Assembly: GCF_017356015.1 (NCBI RefSeq)
Contig: NZ_JAFIQV010000033.1
Location: 17,966-81,965, forward strand
Length of the DNA: 64,000 bases
Reading direction: 5' to 3'
Origin: Azospirillum sp. SYSU D00513
GTDB taxonomy: Bacteria > Pseudomonadota > Alphaproteobacteria > Azospirillales > Azospirillaceae
A program made the position numbers and the translations under genes. The notes beneath the pieces are model-generated. The model was given only the letters and a program-made list of their open reading frames with translations, did no database searches and had not been told where the DNA came from. Position 1 is the stretch's first letter; each line of letters opens with the position of its first letter. Positions 44,609-54,073 of this stretch are shown here, piece by piece.

Positions 44609-45036
44609 GACTTTTTCTTTAATTGCGGGTACAGGAGGCAAGCCCTCAAAAGAGGGATCATCGGCAACGGCGTTGATGAGGTGACCTGCCGGCTCTGTGG
44701 TTCTTTCCGAGGTCGGGACAGGCCCGCCTCACCATGGCGTCTGAAAGCTCTGGTCTTCCAAGGTGCGCAGCGAGCTCACCCCAGGGGGAAGCGGCAAGCA
44801 AAGTCGCGGAATGACCTGTGCTTCGTTCCGGCAGGGACACCTCTCCGCCGCTGGGGCGGATCCCAAGGAACGATCAATCCAAGTTAACTTCATGTTTATT
44901 CAGGCGACCCCCCTGTTATTAGCTCCACTTATATGCAATCCATTGCATATTGATTGTTTGCCGTCGGTCCCGCATAAGGCGTGCATGTGCTCCGCTCTAC
45001 CTACAGACGCGATGGACTCCGGTCCATGAGGCTACC
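44609..45036. promoter_or_regulatory. Intergenic region with 20-bp palindrome upstream of the ModA-like gene
   Basis: About 430 bp without a gene. The clearest element is ATATGCAATCCATTGCATAT at 44931-44950, a perfect palindrome of 9-bp arms about 87 bp before the ModA-like ATG. It is AT-rich inside GC-rich DNA and fits a dimeric regulator's operator. The divergent-looking DNA further left shows no protein character. Confidence 0.6.
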
Positions 45037-45852
45037 ATGCGCCTTGCTGCCCTTACTTTCCTGTTTGCCATGATGGCCGCTGTATCCCCCACCCTGGCTG
45101 AGACGCCTATTCGGCTGTATGCCGCGGGCAGCCTACGAGCCGCCTTAACGGAGGCTGCCGACGTTTTTCGGGTGACGGGCGGCGCGCCGATCGAGCCTGT
45201 TTTCGGGGCGTCGGGGCTGCTGAAGGACCGGATCGCCGGGGGCGAGGCGGCTGACGTTTTCGCATCGGCCAATATGGAGCATCCGCAGGCGCTCGCCGCT
45301 GCGGACGGGCGACCGGTCGTGCTGTTCACGCGCAACCGACTATGTGCGCTCGCGCAGGCTGGGTTAGGCGTCAACACCGACAACTTGCTCGACCGACTGC
45401 TCGACCCGGCGGTGCGGGTCGGCATCTCCACACCAAAGGCCGACCCGTCCGGCGACTACGCCCTGGCGCTCTTTCGGAAAGCGGGTGAGCTCCGCCCCGG
45501 CGCCGCTGAGGCGCTGGACGCTAAGGCAATGCGGCTAACCGGTGGGCCGAGTTCGCCGAAGCCGCCGACCGATCGCAGCGTCTACGGGCTGATCCTGGAG
45601 GAGAGGCGGGCGGATATCTTCCTGACCTACTGCACCAACGCCGTCCAGGCGGCGCGCGAGACGTCCGAGCTGGAGGCGGTCAGCATTCCGCCGGAGCTGG
45701 CGGTCGGGGCCGATTACGGTCTCGTGGCGCTCGGCGACCGGCCGGAAGCGGCGCGGCTCGCCCTGTTCATCCTCTCGCCGGAGGGGCAGCGCGTGCTTGC
45801 CCGGCACGGGTTCGAGGCGCCGCTCCTGCCGCAAGACGCGACAGCGCCATAG
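45037..45852 (+). CDS. ModA-like periplasmic molybdate-binding protein
   Basis: A 271-residue exported protein. The signal peptide is LAALTFLFAMMAAVSPTLAE (cleavage after ALA-type residues). IRLYAAGSLRAALTEAADVF, VFGASGLLKDRIAGGEAADV and LTYCTNAVQAARET fit the ModA-type molybdate/tungstate-binding fold. No modBC permease genes follow. It sits 18 bp before a LysR gene and near the molybdenum-dependent Fds operon, so it may supply or sense oxyanions for it. ATG 45037 is chosen for the signal peptide. Confidence 0.8.
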   Translation: MRLAALTFLFAMMAAVSPTLAETPIRLYAAGSLRAALTEAADVFRVTGGAPIEPVFGASGLLKDRIAGGEAADVFASANMEHPQALAAADGRPVVLFTRNRLCALAQAGLGVNTDNLLDRLLDPAVRVGISTPKADPSGDYALALFRKAGELRPGAAEALDAKAMRLTGGPSSPKPPTDRSVYGLILEERRADIFLTYCTNAVQAARETSELEAVSIPPELAVGADYGLVALGDRPEAARLALFILSPEGQRVLARHGFEAPLLPQDATAP

Positions 45853-45870
45853 CCAGGAGGCACCCGCCCC

Positions 45871-46848
45871 TTGTTCCGGAAATTCGTCTATCTCCTGGCG
45901 CTCGCGCGGGAACAGCATTTCGGTCGGGCGGCCGAGGCCTGCCACGTCTCGCAGCCGACCCTGTCGAACGCCATCCGGCAGCTCGAGACGGACCTCCAGG
46001 TGCCCATCGTCGAACGCGGCCAGAAGTTCGCCGGCTTCACGCCGGAAGGGATGAAGGTGCTGGAATACGCCCGGCGCATCGTCGCCGAGCGCGACGGGCT
46101 GCGCCAGGAACTGCAACTTCTGGCGGAGGGGGTTTCAGGCAGTCTGCGCATCGGGGCAATCCCGACCGCCTTGCCCGTTCTGCCGCATCTGCTGGCCCGC
46201 TTCGGCGAGCGCTATCCACGGATCCGCGCCTCCGTCATCTCGCTCAGCTCCCGCGACATCCAGCGCGAGTTGGACGAGTTCACGCTGGACGCCGCCGTCA
46301 CCTACCTCGACAACGAGCCGCTCAACAACGTGCGCAGCGTGCCCCTCTATTCGGAGCGCTACCTGCTGCTCGCCCGGCGTACGCTAGCCGGCAACCCGGC
46401 AAACGGCATTCCCTGGCGCGACGCGGCCGAGTTGCCGCTGTGCCTGCTGACGCCGGACATGCAAAACCGCCGCATCACTGATTCCGCCTTTCGCATGGCG
46501 AACCGGATCGTGGCACCGTCGATCGAGACCAACTCCATCGTCTCGCTCTACACGACGGTGCGCAACGGGCTGTGCGCCAGCATCGTGCCGAGCCAGCTCC
46601 TCACCCTTTTCTCAGCCCACCCTGACCTCGTGGCGCTGCCGCTGGTCGAGCCCAGCCTGACCCATGTCGTCGGGCTGGTCTGCGCCAACCGCGATCCGCC
46701 GGCCCCGCTTGCCAAAGCCCTGTCTGACACAGCGGCCGAACGCGCCGTGACCCAGCGGATCGAGGCGGCGATGGCAGAGGCGCTCGGCCCCTGGCTGCGG
46801 CCGGCGGCGGCCCCGGTGGAGCCGGACGCCTCGATGATAGGGAATTGA
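45871..46848 (+). CDS. LysR-family regulator, probably of the fds operon
   Basis: A 325-residue LysR-type regulator. The N-terminal helix-turn-helix is REQHFGRAAEACHVSQPTLS followed by NAIRQLETDLQVPIVERG. The C-terminal effector-binding domain covers residues about 90-300. It starts at TTG 45871 with CAGGAGG upstream. Fds operons in other bacteria have a LysR regulator (FdsR) beside them, so it probably controls fdsGBACD in response to formate or a related signal; this is inferred. Confidence 0.88.
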   Translation: MFRKFVYLLALAREQHFGRAAEACHVSQPTLSNAIRQLETDLQVPIVERGQKFAGFTPEGMKVLEYARRIVAERDGLRQELQLLAEGVSGSLRIGAIPTALPVLPHLLARFGERYPRIRASVISLSSRDIQRELDEFTLDAAVTYLDNEPLNNVRSVPLYSERYLLLARRTLAGNPANGIPWRDAAELPLCLLTPDMQNRRITDSAFRMANRIVAPSIETNSIVSLYTTVRNGLCASIVPSQLLTLFSAHPDLVALPLVEPSLTHVVGLVCANRDPPAPLAKALSDTAAERAVTQRIEAAMAEALGPWLRPAAAPVEPDASMIGN

Positions 46849-46855
46849 TATCGGC

Positions 46856-46879
46856 GGATTTGCAAATGAAATTTGCCAA
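46856..46879. promoter_or_regulatory. Dyad upstream of fdsG, candidate regulator site
   Basis: TTGCAAATGAAATTTGCCAA holds the inverted half-sites GCAAAT / ATTTGC around GAA, about 120 bp before the fdsG start. It shares GCAA...TTGC half-sites with the palindrome at 44931 in front of the ModA-like gene. Operator function is inference. Confidence 0.5.
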
Positions 46880-46998
46880 GTCCAAGGAAAGAGGGCCATC
46901 CTGACAAAAGCCCGTAGGACCTAAGACAGCCAACACGCCCCCTCGGGCAGTCAAGCCAAAGCAAGCAGCCACCGCTCCGTTGGCCGCGAGGAGGGACC

Positions 46999-47487
46999 GT
47001 GAACGCCCGAGCCCCATGGCGCGAAGAGCGCGCCTGCGCCATTGTCGCCGAACACCGCCATCTGCGCGGCTCCCTGCTGCCGATACTTCACGCCCTGCAG
47101 GAAGAATTCGGCTGCATCGACCAGGCCGCCGTCCCGCTGCTGGCGCGGGAGCTGAACCTGTCGCGCGCCGACGTGCATGGGGTGGTCTCCTTCTATCATG
47201 AGTTCCGCCGCACCCGCCCCGGCCGTCACACGGTGAAGGTCTGCCGGGCGGAGGCCTGCCAGTCCATGGGCTGCGACGATCTGGTGAGCCACATCGAACG
47301 GAGCCTGTCGGTCTCGCTCGGCGGGACGACGGCGGACGACGCCTTCACGGTCGAGTCCGTCTTCTGCCTCGGCAACTGCGCGCTCTCCCCCGCCGTGATG
47401 GTGGATGAACGCCTCTACGGCCGCGTGGACGCGCGGCGCATAGACGCCATCCTCGGCGCCACCCTGGCCGCGGAGACCGCACGATGA
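46999..47487 (+). CDS. fdsG: NAD-dependent formate dehydrogenase, gamma subunit
   Basis: A 162-residue protein of the NuoE type: a thioredoxin-like 2Fe-2S domain. VKVCRAEACQSMGC gives the first pair of ligand Cys and SVFCLGNCALSPAVMVDE the second. It starts at GTG 46999 with GAGGGA upstream. It passes electrons between the FMN site of FdsB and the FeS clusters of FdsA. First gene of fdsGBACD; overlaps fdsB by four bases. Confidence 0.95.
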   Translation: MNARAPWREERACAIVAEHRHLRGSLLPILHALQEEFGCIDQAAVPLLARELNLSRADVHGVVSFYHEFRRTRPGRHTVKVCRAEACQSMGCDDLVSHIERSLSVSLGGTTADDAFTVESVFCLGNCALSPAVMVDERLYGRVDARRIDAILGATLAAETAR

Positions 47488-49064
47488 CCGCGTTCGAAGC
47501 GTCCAATCCGGAAATCACCGTTTACGTGCCGCGCGATGCCGCGGCCCTGTCCGTCGGCGCCGACGAGGTGGCCGACGCCATCCGGGCCGAGGCGCTGAAG
47601 CGCGGCCTGCCGGTGAGGCTTGTGCGCAACGGTTCGCGCGGCATGCTGTGGCTGGAGCCACTGGTGGAGGTCGCGACCGCGTCGGGCCGCATCGCCTATG
47701 GCCCCGTGGCTCCGGAGGACGTGTCCACCCTGTTCGAGACCGGCTTCCCGACGAGTTGCGATCACCCGCTCTGCCTCGGTCCCACCGAGGAGATCCCCTA
47801 CCTCAGGAACCAGGAGCGGCTGACCTTCGCCCGCTGCGGCGTGATCGACCCGCTGTCCGTCGCCGACTACCGGTCGCACAGCGGCTTCCGCGGGCTGGAG
47901 CGCGCGCTGTCCTTGACGCCGGCGGAGATTGTCGCGGAAGTTCTGGAATCGGGCCTGCGCGGGCGCGGCGGCGCCGGCTTCCCCACGGGCATCAAGTGGA
48001 GGACGGTGCTGGACGCCCGGGCGGACCAGAAGTTCATCTGCTGCAACGCCGACGAGGGCGACAGCGGCACCTTCGCCGACCGCATGATCATGGAGGGCGA
48101 CCCCTTCCTGCTGGTCGAGGGCATGACCATCGCCGGCATCGCCGTGGGCGCGACGGAGGGCTACGTCTACATCCGCTCCGAATACCCGCACGCCATCGCC
48201 ACGATGCGCGAGGCGATCCGGTTGGCCCGCGCCGAGGGCTGGCTCGGCGAGCGCATCCACGGCACGGAGCACACATTCCATCTGGACGTCCGGGTCGGGG
48301 CTGGCGCCTACATCTGCGGCGAGGAGACCTCCATGCTGGAAAGCCTGGAGGGCAAGCGCGGCATGGTCCGCGCCAAGCCGCCGCTTCCGGCGCTGGAAGG
48401 GCTGTTCGGCAAGCCGACGGTGGTCAACAACGTGCTGTCGCTGACCTCCGTTCCGGTGATCCTGGAGAAGGGAGCGGCCCATTACCGCGACTTCGGCGTC
48501 GGCCGGTCGCGCGGCACGCTGGCCTTCCAGCTCGCCGGCAACATCCGGCGCGGCGGCATCGTGGAAAAGGCCTTCGGCGTCACGCTGCACGAGCTGCTGT
48601 ACGAGTTCGGCGGCGGCACCGCCAGCGGCCGGCCGATCCGCGCCGTCCAGGCCGGCGGCCCGCTCGGCGCCTATCTGCCGGAATCGCAGTTCCACCTGCC
48701 TAAGGATTACGAGGCCTTCGCGGCGGTGGAGGCGATGGTCGGCCATGGCGGCATCGTCGTGTTCGACGACAGCGTGGACATGGCGCGCCAGGCCCGCTTC
48801 GCGATGGAGTTCTGCGCGGCGGAGTCCTGCGGCAAATGCACCCCGTGCCGCATCGGCGCCGTGCGCGGGGTGGAGGTGATGGACCGCATCATCGCCGGCG
48901 ATAGCGTCGCCAAGAACATAGCCCTCCTCCAGGACCTCTGCGAGGTCATGACCGACGGCTCGCTCTGCGCCATGGGCGGCATGACGCCGATCCCCGTGCG
49001 AAGTGCGCTGAAGCATTTCCCGGAAGATTTCGCCCGCACCCCCGACCGCGCCGCCGCGGAATGA
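47484..49064 (+). CDS. fdsB: NAD-dependent formate dehydrogenase, beta subunit (NAD/FMN/FeS)
   Basis: A 526-residue NuoF-like subunit. LRGRGGAGFPTGIKW is the FMN-binding loop, AGAYICGEETSMLESLEGK the NADH/FMN site, and ESCGKCTPCRIGAVRG with a later Cys binds a 4Fe-4S cluster. An N-terminal about 120-residue thioredoxin-like region without ligand Cys matches FdsB. It reduces NAD with electrons from formate. ATGA overlap with the upstream gene. Confidence 0.96.
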   Translation: MTAFEASNPEITVYVPRDAAALSVGADEVADAIRAEALKRGLPVRLVRNGSRGMLWLEPLVEVATASGRIAYGPVAPEDVSTLFETGFPTSCDHPLCLGPTEEIPYLRNQERLTFARCGVIDPLSVADYRSHSGFRGLERALSLTPAEIVAEVLESGLRGRGGAGFPTGIKWRTVLDARADQKFICCNADEGDSGTFADRMIMEGDPFLLVEGMTIAGIAVGATEGYVYIRSEYPHAIATMREAIRLARAEGWLGERIHGTEHTFHLDVRVGAGAYICGEETSMLESLEGKRGMVRAKPPLPALEGLFGKPTVVNNVLSLTSVPVILEKGAAHYRDFGVGRSRGTLAFQLAGNIRRGGIVEKAFGVTLHELLYEFGGGTASGRPIRAVQAGGPLGAYLPESQFHLPKDYEAFAAVEAMVGHGGIVVFDDSVDMARQARFAMEFCAAESCGKCTPCRIGAVRGVEVMDRIIAGDSVAKNIALLQDLCEVMTDGSLCAMGGMTPIPVRSALKHFPEDFARTPDRAAAE

Positions 49065-49087
49065 CCGGAAGGACAGAGGATCAGACC

Positions 49088-51949
49088 ATGTCGTCGATCA
49101 GGGAATTCGATTACGGCACCCCGGCCCGCAGCTCCGACGTCTACGTCACGCTGGAGATCGACGGGCGCCGTGTCAGCGTGCCGGAGGGCACCTCCGTGAT
49201 GCGCGCGGCGGCCGAAGCCGGCATCAGCGTGCCCAAGCTCTGCGCCACCGACCATCTGGAGGCCTACGGCTCCTGCCGGCTCTGCATGGTGGAGATCGAG
49301 GGGCGGCGCGGCACGCCCGCCTCCTGCACCACGCCGGTCGCACCCGGCATGAAGGTCTCCACCCAGAACGACCGGCTCGCCCGGTTGCGGCGCGGGGTGA
49401 TGGAGCTGTACATCTCCGACCACCCGCTGGACTGCCTGACCTGCCCGTCCAACGGCGATTGCGAGCTTCAGGACATGGCCGGCGCGGTCGGGCTGCGCCA
49501 AGTGCGCTACGGCTTCGAGGGCGAGAACCACCTGAAGGCGGAGAAGGACGAGAGCAACCCCTACTTCACCTTCGACCCGTCCAAATGCATCGTCTGCTCC
49601 CGCTGCGTGCGGGCCTGCGACGAGGTGCAGGGGACCTTCGCCCTGACCATCGACGGGCGCGGCTTCGAGTCCAAGATCACGCCGGGCGCGCTCGACAGCT
49701 TCATGGACAGCGACTGCGTGTCCTGCGGCGCCTGCGTCCAGGCCTGCCCGACCGCCACGCTGATGGAGAAGTCCGTCATCGAGAAGGGCCAGGCGGAGCA
49801 CAGCGCCATCACCACCTGCGCCTATTGCGGCGTCGGCTGCTCCTTCCGGGCGGAGATGCAGGGGGCCGAGGTGGTCCGCATGGTCCCGCACAAGGACGGC
49901 GGCGCCAACGAGGGCCATTCCTGCGTCAAGGGCCGCTTCGCCTGGGGCTACACCACCCACCAGGACCGCCAGACCAGCCCAATGATCCGCGACAGGATCT
50001 CCGATCCCTGGCGCGTCGTGTCCTGGGAGGAGGCCATCGCCCATGCGGCCGAAAGGCTGAAGGGCGTGCAGGAGCGGCATGGCCGCGAGTCCATCGGCGG
50101 CATCACCTCGTCCCGCACGACGAACGAGGAGGTGTATCTCGTCCAGAAGATGATCCGCGCCGCCTTCGGCAACAACAACGTCGACACCTGCGCCCGCGTC
50201 TGCCACTCCCCCACCGGCTACGGGCTGAAGCGGACCTTCGGCGAATCCGCCGGCACGCAGGATTTCCGCAGCGTCGACAAATCCGACGTCATCCTGGTGA
50301 TCGGCGCCAACCCGACCGACGGCCACCCGGTCTTCGGCTCGCGCATGAAGCAGCGGCTGCGCAAGGGGGCGAAGCTGATCGTCGTCGATCCGCGCCGCAT
50401 CGACCTGGTGCGCAGCCCGCACGTCCAGGCGAGCCACCATCTGCAGCTCCGCCCCGGCACCAACGTCGCGGTCATGAACGCGATGGGCCACGTCATCGTC
50501 ACCGAAGGGCTGGTGAACCGCGGCTTCGTCGCGGCGCGTTGCGACGGCCGGGAGTTCGAGCGGTGGGAGGGCTTCATCGCCGACCCGCGTCACAGCCCCG
50601 AGGCGGTCGAGAAATACACCGGCGTACCCGCCGCGGAGATCCGCGCCGCCGCCCGGCTCTACGCCACCGGCGGCAACGCCGCGATCTATTACGGACTGGG
50701 GGTGACCGAGCACAGCCAGGGCTCGACCACCGTCATCGCGATGGCGAACCTCGCCATGGCGACCGGCAACATCGGGCGCGAGGGCGTGGGCGTGAACCCG
50801 TTGCGCGGCCAGAACAACGTGCAGGGCTCCTGCGACATGGGGTCCTTCCCGCACGAGCTGCCGGGCTACCGCCACGTGTCGGACGACACGGTGCGCGAGA
50901 TGTTCCAGGAGTTCTGGGGCGCCACGCTCGACCCGGAACCGGGCCTGCGCATCCCCAACATGTTCGACTCCGCCATCGGCGGCCACTTCAAGGGGCTGTT
51001 TGTTCAGGGCGAGGACATCGCCCAGTCCGACCCCAACACCAACCATGTCAGCGCCGCGCTGGAGTCCATGGAATGCGTCGTCGTGCAGGACCTGTTCCTG
51101 AACGAGACGGCGGCCTTCGCCCATGTCTTCCTGCCGGGCACCTCCTTCCTGGAAAAGGACGGCACCTTCACCAACGCCGAGCGCCGCATCAACCGCGTCC
51201 GCCCGGTGATGCCGTCGCGCACCGGCAAGCAGGAGTGGGAGGTGGTCTGCGAACTGGCGACCGCCATGGGCTACCCCATGCATTACGAGAACGCGTCGCA
51301 GATCATGGACGAGATCGCACGGCTGACCCCGACCTTCCGCGGCGTCAGCTTCGAAAAGCTCGACCGGCTGGGCAGCGTGCAGTGGCCCTGCCTGGACGAG
51401 GCGTCGACCGGCACGCCGATCATGCACGAGACGGAGTTCACGCACGGCAAGGGCCGCTTCATGATCACCGAATATGTGCCGACGGAGGAGCGCGCCTCGC
51501 GCTTCTTCCCGCTGATCCTGACGACGGGCCGCATCCTCAGCCACTATAATGTCGGCGCCCAGACCCGCCGCACCGCCAACGTCGCCTGGCACAAGGAGGA
51601 CATACTGGAGATCCACCCGCACGACGCGGAGCAGCGCGGCGTGCGCGACGGCGACCTCGTGTCGCTGGCGAGCCGGGTGGGCGCCACGACCCTGCGGGCC
51701 CATGTGTCCGACCGCATGCCGCAGGGCGTCGTCTACACCACCTTCCATCACCCGGTGACCGGCGCCAACGTCGTCACCACCGACAATTCGGACTGGGCGA
51801 CCAACTGCCCCGAATTCAAGGTGACGGCGGTGCAGGTGACGCGCAGCAACCAGCCCTCCGACTGGCAGGTCGAGCATGGGCGGCTGGACGCCGAGCGCAA
51901 GCGCATCGCGGTGCGGACAACGACGATGGCCGGGGCGGCGGCCGAGTAG
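49088..51949 (+). CDS. fdsA: NAD-dependent formate dehydrogenase, alpha subunit (molybdenum)
   Basis: A 953-residue catalytic subunit that oxidises formate to CO2. In order: 2Fe-2S domain (CATDHLEAYGSCRLC), a His-containing cluster motif (LDCLTCPSNGDCELQ), two 4Fe-4S motifs (CIVCSRCVRAC; CVSCGACVQAC), then the molybdopterin domain starting CAYCGVGCSF. The active-site Cys is in VDTCARVCHSPTGYG, and the C-terminal MoCo-binding domain contains TTGRILSHYNVGAQT. Formate dehydrogenases of this type bind Mo-bis-MGD. I chose ATG 49088 for its GAGGA site; ATG 49061 would overlap fdsB. Confidence 0.97.
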   Translation: MSSIREFDYGTPARSSDVYVTLEIDGRRVSVPEGTSVMRAAAEAGISVPKLCATDHLEAYGSCRLCMVEIEGRRGTPASCTTPVAPGMKVSTQNDRLARLRRGVMELYISDHPLDCLTCPSNGDCELQDMAGAVGLRQVRYGFEGENHLKAEKDESNPYFTFDPSKCIVCSRCVRACDEVQGTFALTIDGRGFESKITPGALDSFMDSDCVSCGACVQACPTATLMEKSVIEKGQAEHSAITTCAYCGVGCSFRAEMQGAEVVRMVPHKDGGANEGHSCVKGRFAWGYTTHQDRQTSPMIRDRISDPWRVVSWEEAIAHAAERLKGVQERHGRESIGGITSSRTTNEEVYLVQKMIRAAFGNNNVDTCARVCHSPTGYGLKRTFGESAGTQDFRSVDKSDVILVIGANPTDGHPVFGSRMKQRLRKGAKLIVVDPRRIDLVRSPHVQASHHLQLRPGTNVAVMNAMGHVIVTEGLVNRGFVAARCDGREFERWEGFIADPRHSPEAVEKYTGVPAAEIRAAARLYATGGNAAIYYGLGVTEHSQGSTTVIAMANLAMATGNIGREGVGVNPLRGQNNVQGSCDMGSFPHELPGYRHVSDDTVREMFQEFWGATLDPEPGLRIPNMFDSAIGGHFKGLFVQGEDIAQSDPNTNHVSAALESMECVVVQDLFLNETAAFAHVFLPGTSFLEKDGTFTNAERRINRVRPVMPSRTGKQEWEVVCELATAMGYPMHYENASQIMDEIARLTPTFRGVSFEKLDRLGSVQWPCLDEASTGTPIMHETEFTHGKGRFMITEYVPTEERASRFFPLILTTGRILSHYNVGAQTRRTANVAWHKEDILEIHPHDAEQRGVRDGDLVSLASRVGATTLRAHVSDRMPQGVVYTTFHHPVTGANVVTTDNSDWATNCPEFKVTAVQVTRSNQPSDWQVEHGRLDAERKRIAVRTTTMAGAAAE

Positions 51950-51967
51950 AGGCGGAAGGCAGCGGGA

Positions 51968-52762
51968 GTGCGGGCCATGCCGATACCGGCCGGATCGGTC
52001 GCGGTGACGGGAAAAGGCGGACAGGGAACGGCACCGGGCGGCGCCGTGACCTGGCTGCTGGCGGAGGAGACGCCGGTCGCCATCGAATACAACCGGCGCT
52101 CCCACGCCGTGATGATGGCGACCCCCGCCGACCTGGAGGACTTCGCGCTCGGCTTCAGCCTGTGCGAGGACATCGTCGCGGTAGCCGACGACGTCGAGGC
52201 GGTGACGGTGCGGACGGCCACGAACGGCATCGTCGTGAATGTCGACGTCGATCCGCTTCGCCTGCTGCGCGGCTCGCTCCGCCGCCGCTCCATGGAGGGG
52301 CGCAGCGGCTGCGGGATCTGCGGGGTGGACAGCCTGGGCAACGCCGTGCGCGACCCGCGCCCGGTCGCGCCCGGCTTCCGGCCGTCCGCAGAGGCGGTGG
52401 CGGCGGCCTTCGCCCGGCTTCCGGACCACCAGCCGATGAATCGCGACAACCGTTCCGTACACGCGGCGGCCTGGTGCGACCCGGCGGGCCGGATCCTGAT
52501 GGCGCGGGAGGATGTAGGCCGCCACAACGCGCTCGACAAGCTGGTGGGCGGGCTGGCGCGGGCCGGCATCCCGGCCGGCTCCGGCTTCGCGGTGATGACC
52601 AGCCGCTGCAGCTTCGAACTGGTGCAGAAGGCGGCGGCGGTCGGCATCCCTCTGCTGGCGACGATGTCGGCCCCGACGGCGCTCGCCTTCGACCTCGCCC
52701 GCGCCGCCGGCATGACGCTCGCTGCCCGCTCGCGCGCCGACGGCGTGCTTCTTTTCCGCTGA
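51968..52762 (+). CDS. fdsC: FdsC/FdhD-type formate dehydrogenase maturation protein
   Basis: A 264-residue FdhD homologue. LAEETPVAIEYNRRSHAVM opens the family fold, and the catalytic CxxC-type loop reads GRSGCGICGVDSLG. DVGRHNALDKLVGGLARAG and AVMTSRCSFELVQKAA are family blocks. FdhD-type proteins transfer sulfur to the molybdenum centre. GTG 51968 or ATG 51977 are both possible starts. It lies 18 bp after fdsA. FdsC in other bacteria matures the FdsA cofactor. Confidence 0.93.
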   Translation: MRAMPIPAGSVAVTGKGGQGTAPGGAVTWLLAEETPVAIEYNRRSHAVMMATPADLEDFALGFSLCEDIVAVADDVEAVTVRTATNGIVVNVDVDPLRLLRGSLRRRSMEGRSGCGICGVDSLGNAVRDPRPVAPGFRPSAEAVAAAFARLPDHQPMNRDNRSVHAAAWCDPAGRILMAREDVGRHNALDKLVGGLARAGIPAGSGFAVMTSRCSFELVQKAAAVGIPLLATMSAPTALAFDLARAAGMTLAARSRADGVLLFR

Positions 52763-52795
52763 GCTGACAGCCATCCGACTTCACAGGAGATGATC

Positions 52796-53020
52796 GTGGA
52801 CGACAAACAAACGGTGGTGCGGATGGCAAACCAAATTGCCACCTTCTTCGAGGCCTACCCGCTTGACGAGGCCGCCACCGAAACGGCAGCTCATATCCAG
52901 CGCTTCTGGCCGCCTCGCATGCGCCAGGCCCTCATCACTCAAGCAACCACGGACACCGGATCGTTCCATGCCGTGGTTCTGCAGGCCATTCGTCAACTGC
53001 AGCCGGCGGCTGCATCCTGA
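52796..53020 (+). CDS. fdsD: Formate dehydrogenase delta subunit
   Basis: A 74-residue FdsD-like protein: VRMANQIATFFEAYP, then AHIQRFWPPRMRQALITQA. The region is characteristic of FdsD, a small subunit needed for activity but with no known cofactor. GTG 52796 has AGGAG six bases upstream, whereas ATG 52790 abuts that site, so GTG is preferred. Last gene of fdsGBACD; an IS3-family element starts 98 bp downstream. Confidence 0.9.
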   Translation: MDDKQTVVRMANQIATFFEAYPLDEAATETAAHIQRFWPPRMRQALITQATTDTGSFHAVVLQAIRQLQPAAAS

Positions 53021-53152
53021 TCCCGTCGCATGATCGACCGCAGACACTGGAGCAAAGCACGGCGATGTGGCTAACGATGAACCAGTGCCTCTGGATTTCC
53101 AAGGCGGATCCTTGTACTGCGGCCCGGAAATGAGACAGGCGACTGTGCTTGT

Positions 53153-54073
53153 TCAGAGGGCCAAGGGCAGCCCGGCTTCGGAGGGCCGATCAACTCGGAG
53201 TTGGTCGGCTCGCACCTGAGCCGGGGAGCGGTGGCCATGCCGGGCGACGAGCCAAGTGTTGTTGTAGTGCCGGGCGAATTCCAGCAGGGCTTGCCGGAGT
53301 TCCTCGACGGTGTCGAAGGTGCGGACCCACAGGAGGTTTTCCTTGAGCGTCCGGATGAAGCGCTCGGCCACGCCGTTTCCCTCCGGCTCACGCACGAAGG
53401 ACGGCGAACTGGTGATGCCCAGGTACCGGATCTCGTCCTGGAAATCGCCGGACATGTAGTTTGAGCCGTGGTCATGGCGCAGCTTGAGCCCGGTGGCCAC
53501 GCCTGGGCCGATGCGGCCGAAATGGCGCAGCACGCCTTGGCGGACCGTTTCCAGAGCCTCAAAGCGGTTGCCGCTCTTGGCGGCGTGAATGCCCACCACT
53601 TCGGTGTTGGCATGATCGACGGCGATGAAGACGCGCGCCACCCCCTCGGCTGCAGTGATCGTCTCCGTCATGTCCGTGCCCCACATCGTGTTCACCGTCT
53701 CGATGACGATGGTGCCGTCGTGCACCCGTGTGCGCCGCCGCCCGACCCGATGCGCGGCCAGCAGCCTATGTGTGCCCATCAGCCGCCTCACTCGGCGGGC
53801 CGAGGTGCGGATTCCTGCAAAGCGTAGGGGTGCCTAGATCTTGCAGTAGCCCTCCCCATGGAAGCGTGACCCCAGGATCTGCTGGCGGATGTGCTCAACC
53901 AGTTCCGCATCTGAACAGGGATCAAGCGGCCCAGGACGCCTGGGCGATGACGTCGGGCGCCCTGCCGAGATCAAGCGATGCCGGTAAACCGTGGCGCGGG
54001 ACACATGCCAGAGCCGGGCAACACGGGCCAGACCGTAAGGGCGCTGAATGGAGGGCGAGAGGGTCTGGCTCAT
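53153..54073 (-). pseudogene. IS3-family transposase OrfB with in-frame stop
   Basis: Two parts in one frame. The N-terminal 79 residues (RVARLWHVSRATVYRHRLIS ... GSRFHGEGYCKI) end at TAG 53834-53836, where a Trp codon is expected. Reading through gives APLRFAGIRTSARRVRRLMG and then the rve core: IETVNTMWGTDMTE (Asp), LRHDHGSNYMSGDFQ (Asp) and GNGVAERFIRTLKENLLW (Glu). The DDE triad is kept. A single TGG-to-TAG change inactivates it unless suppressed. Confidence 0.85.

Noticed and set aside
48707..52774. A 1355-codon open frame on the minus strand opposite fdsB-fdsA-fdsC
   Set aside because: It is antisense to well-supported fds genes. Long antisense frames are a by-product of strong third-position GC bias; the translation is low-complexity and Arg/Ala/His-rich with no motif.
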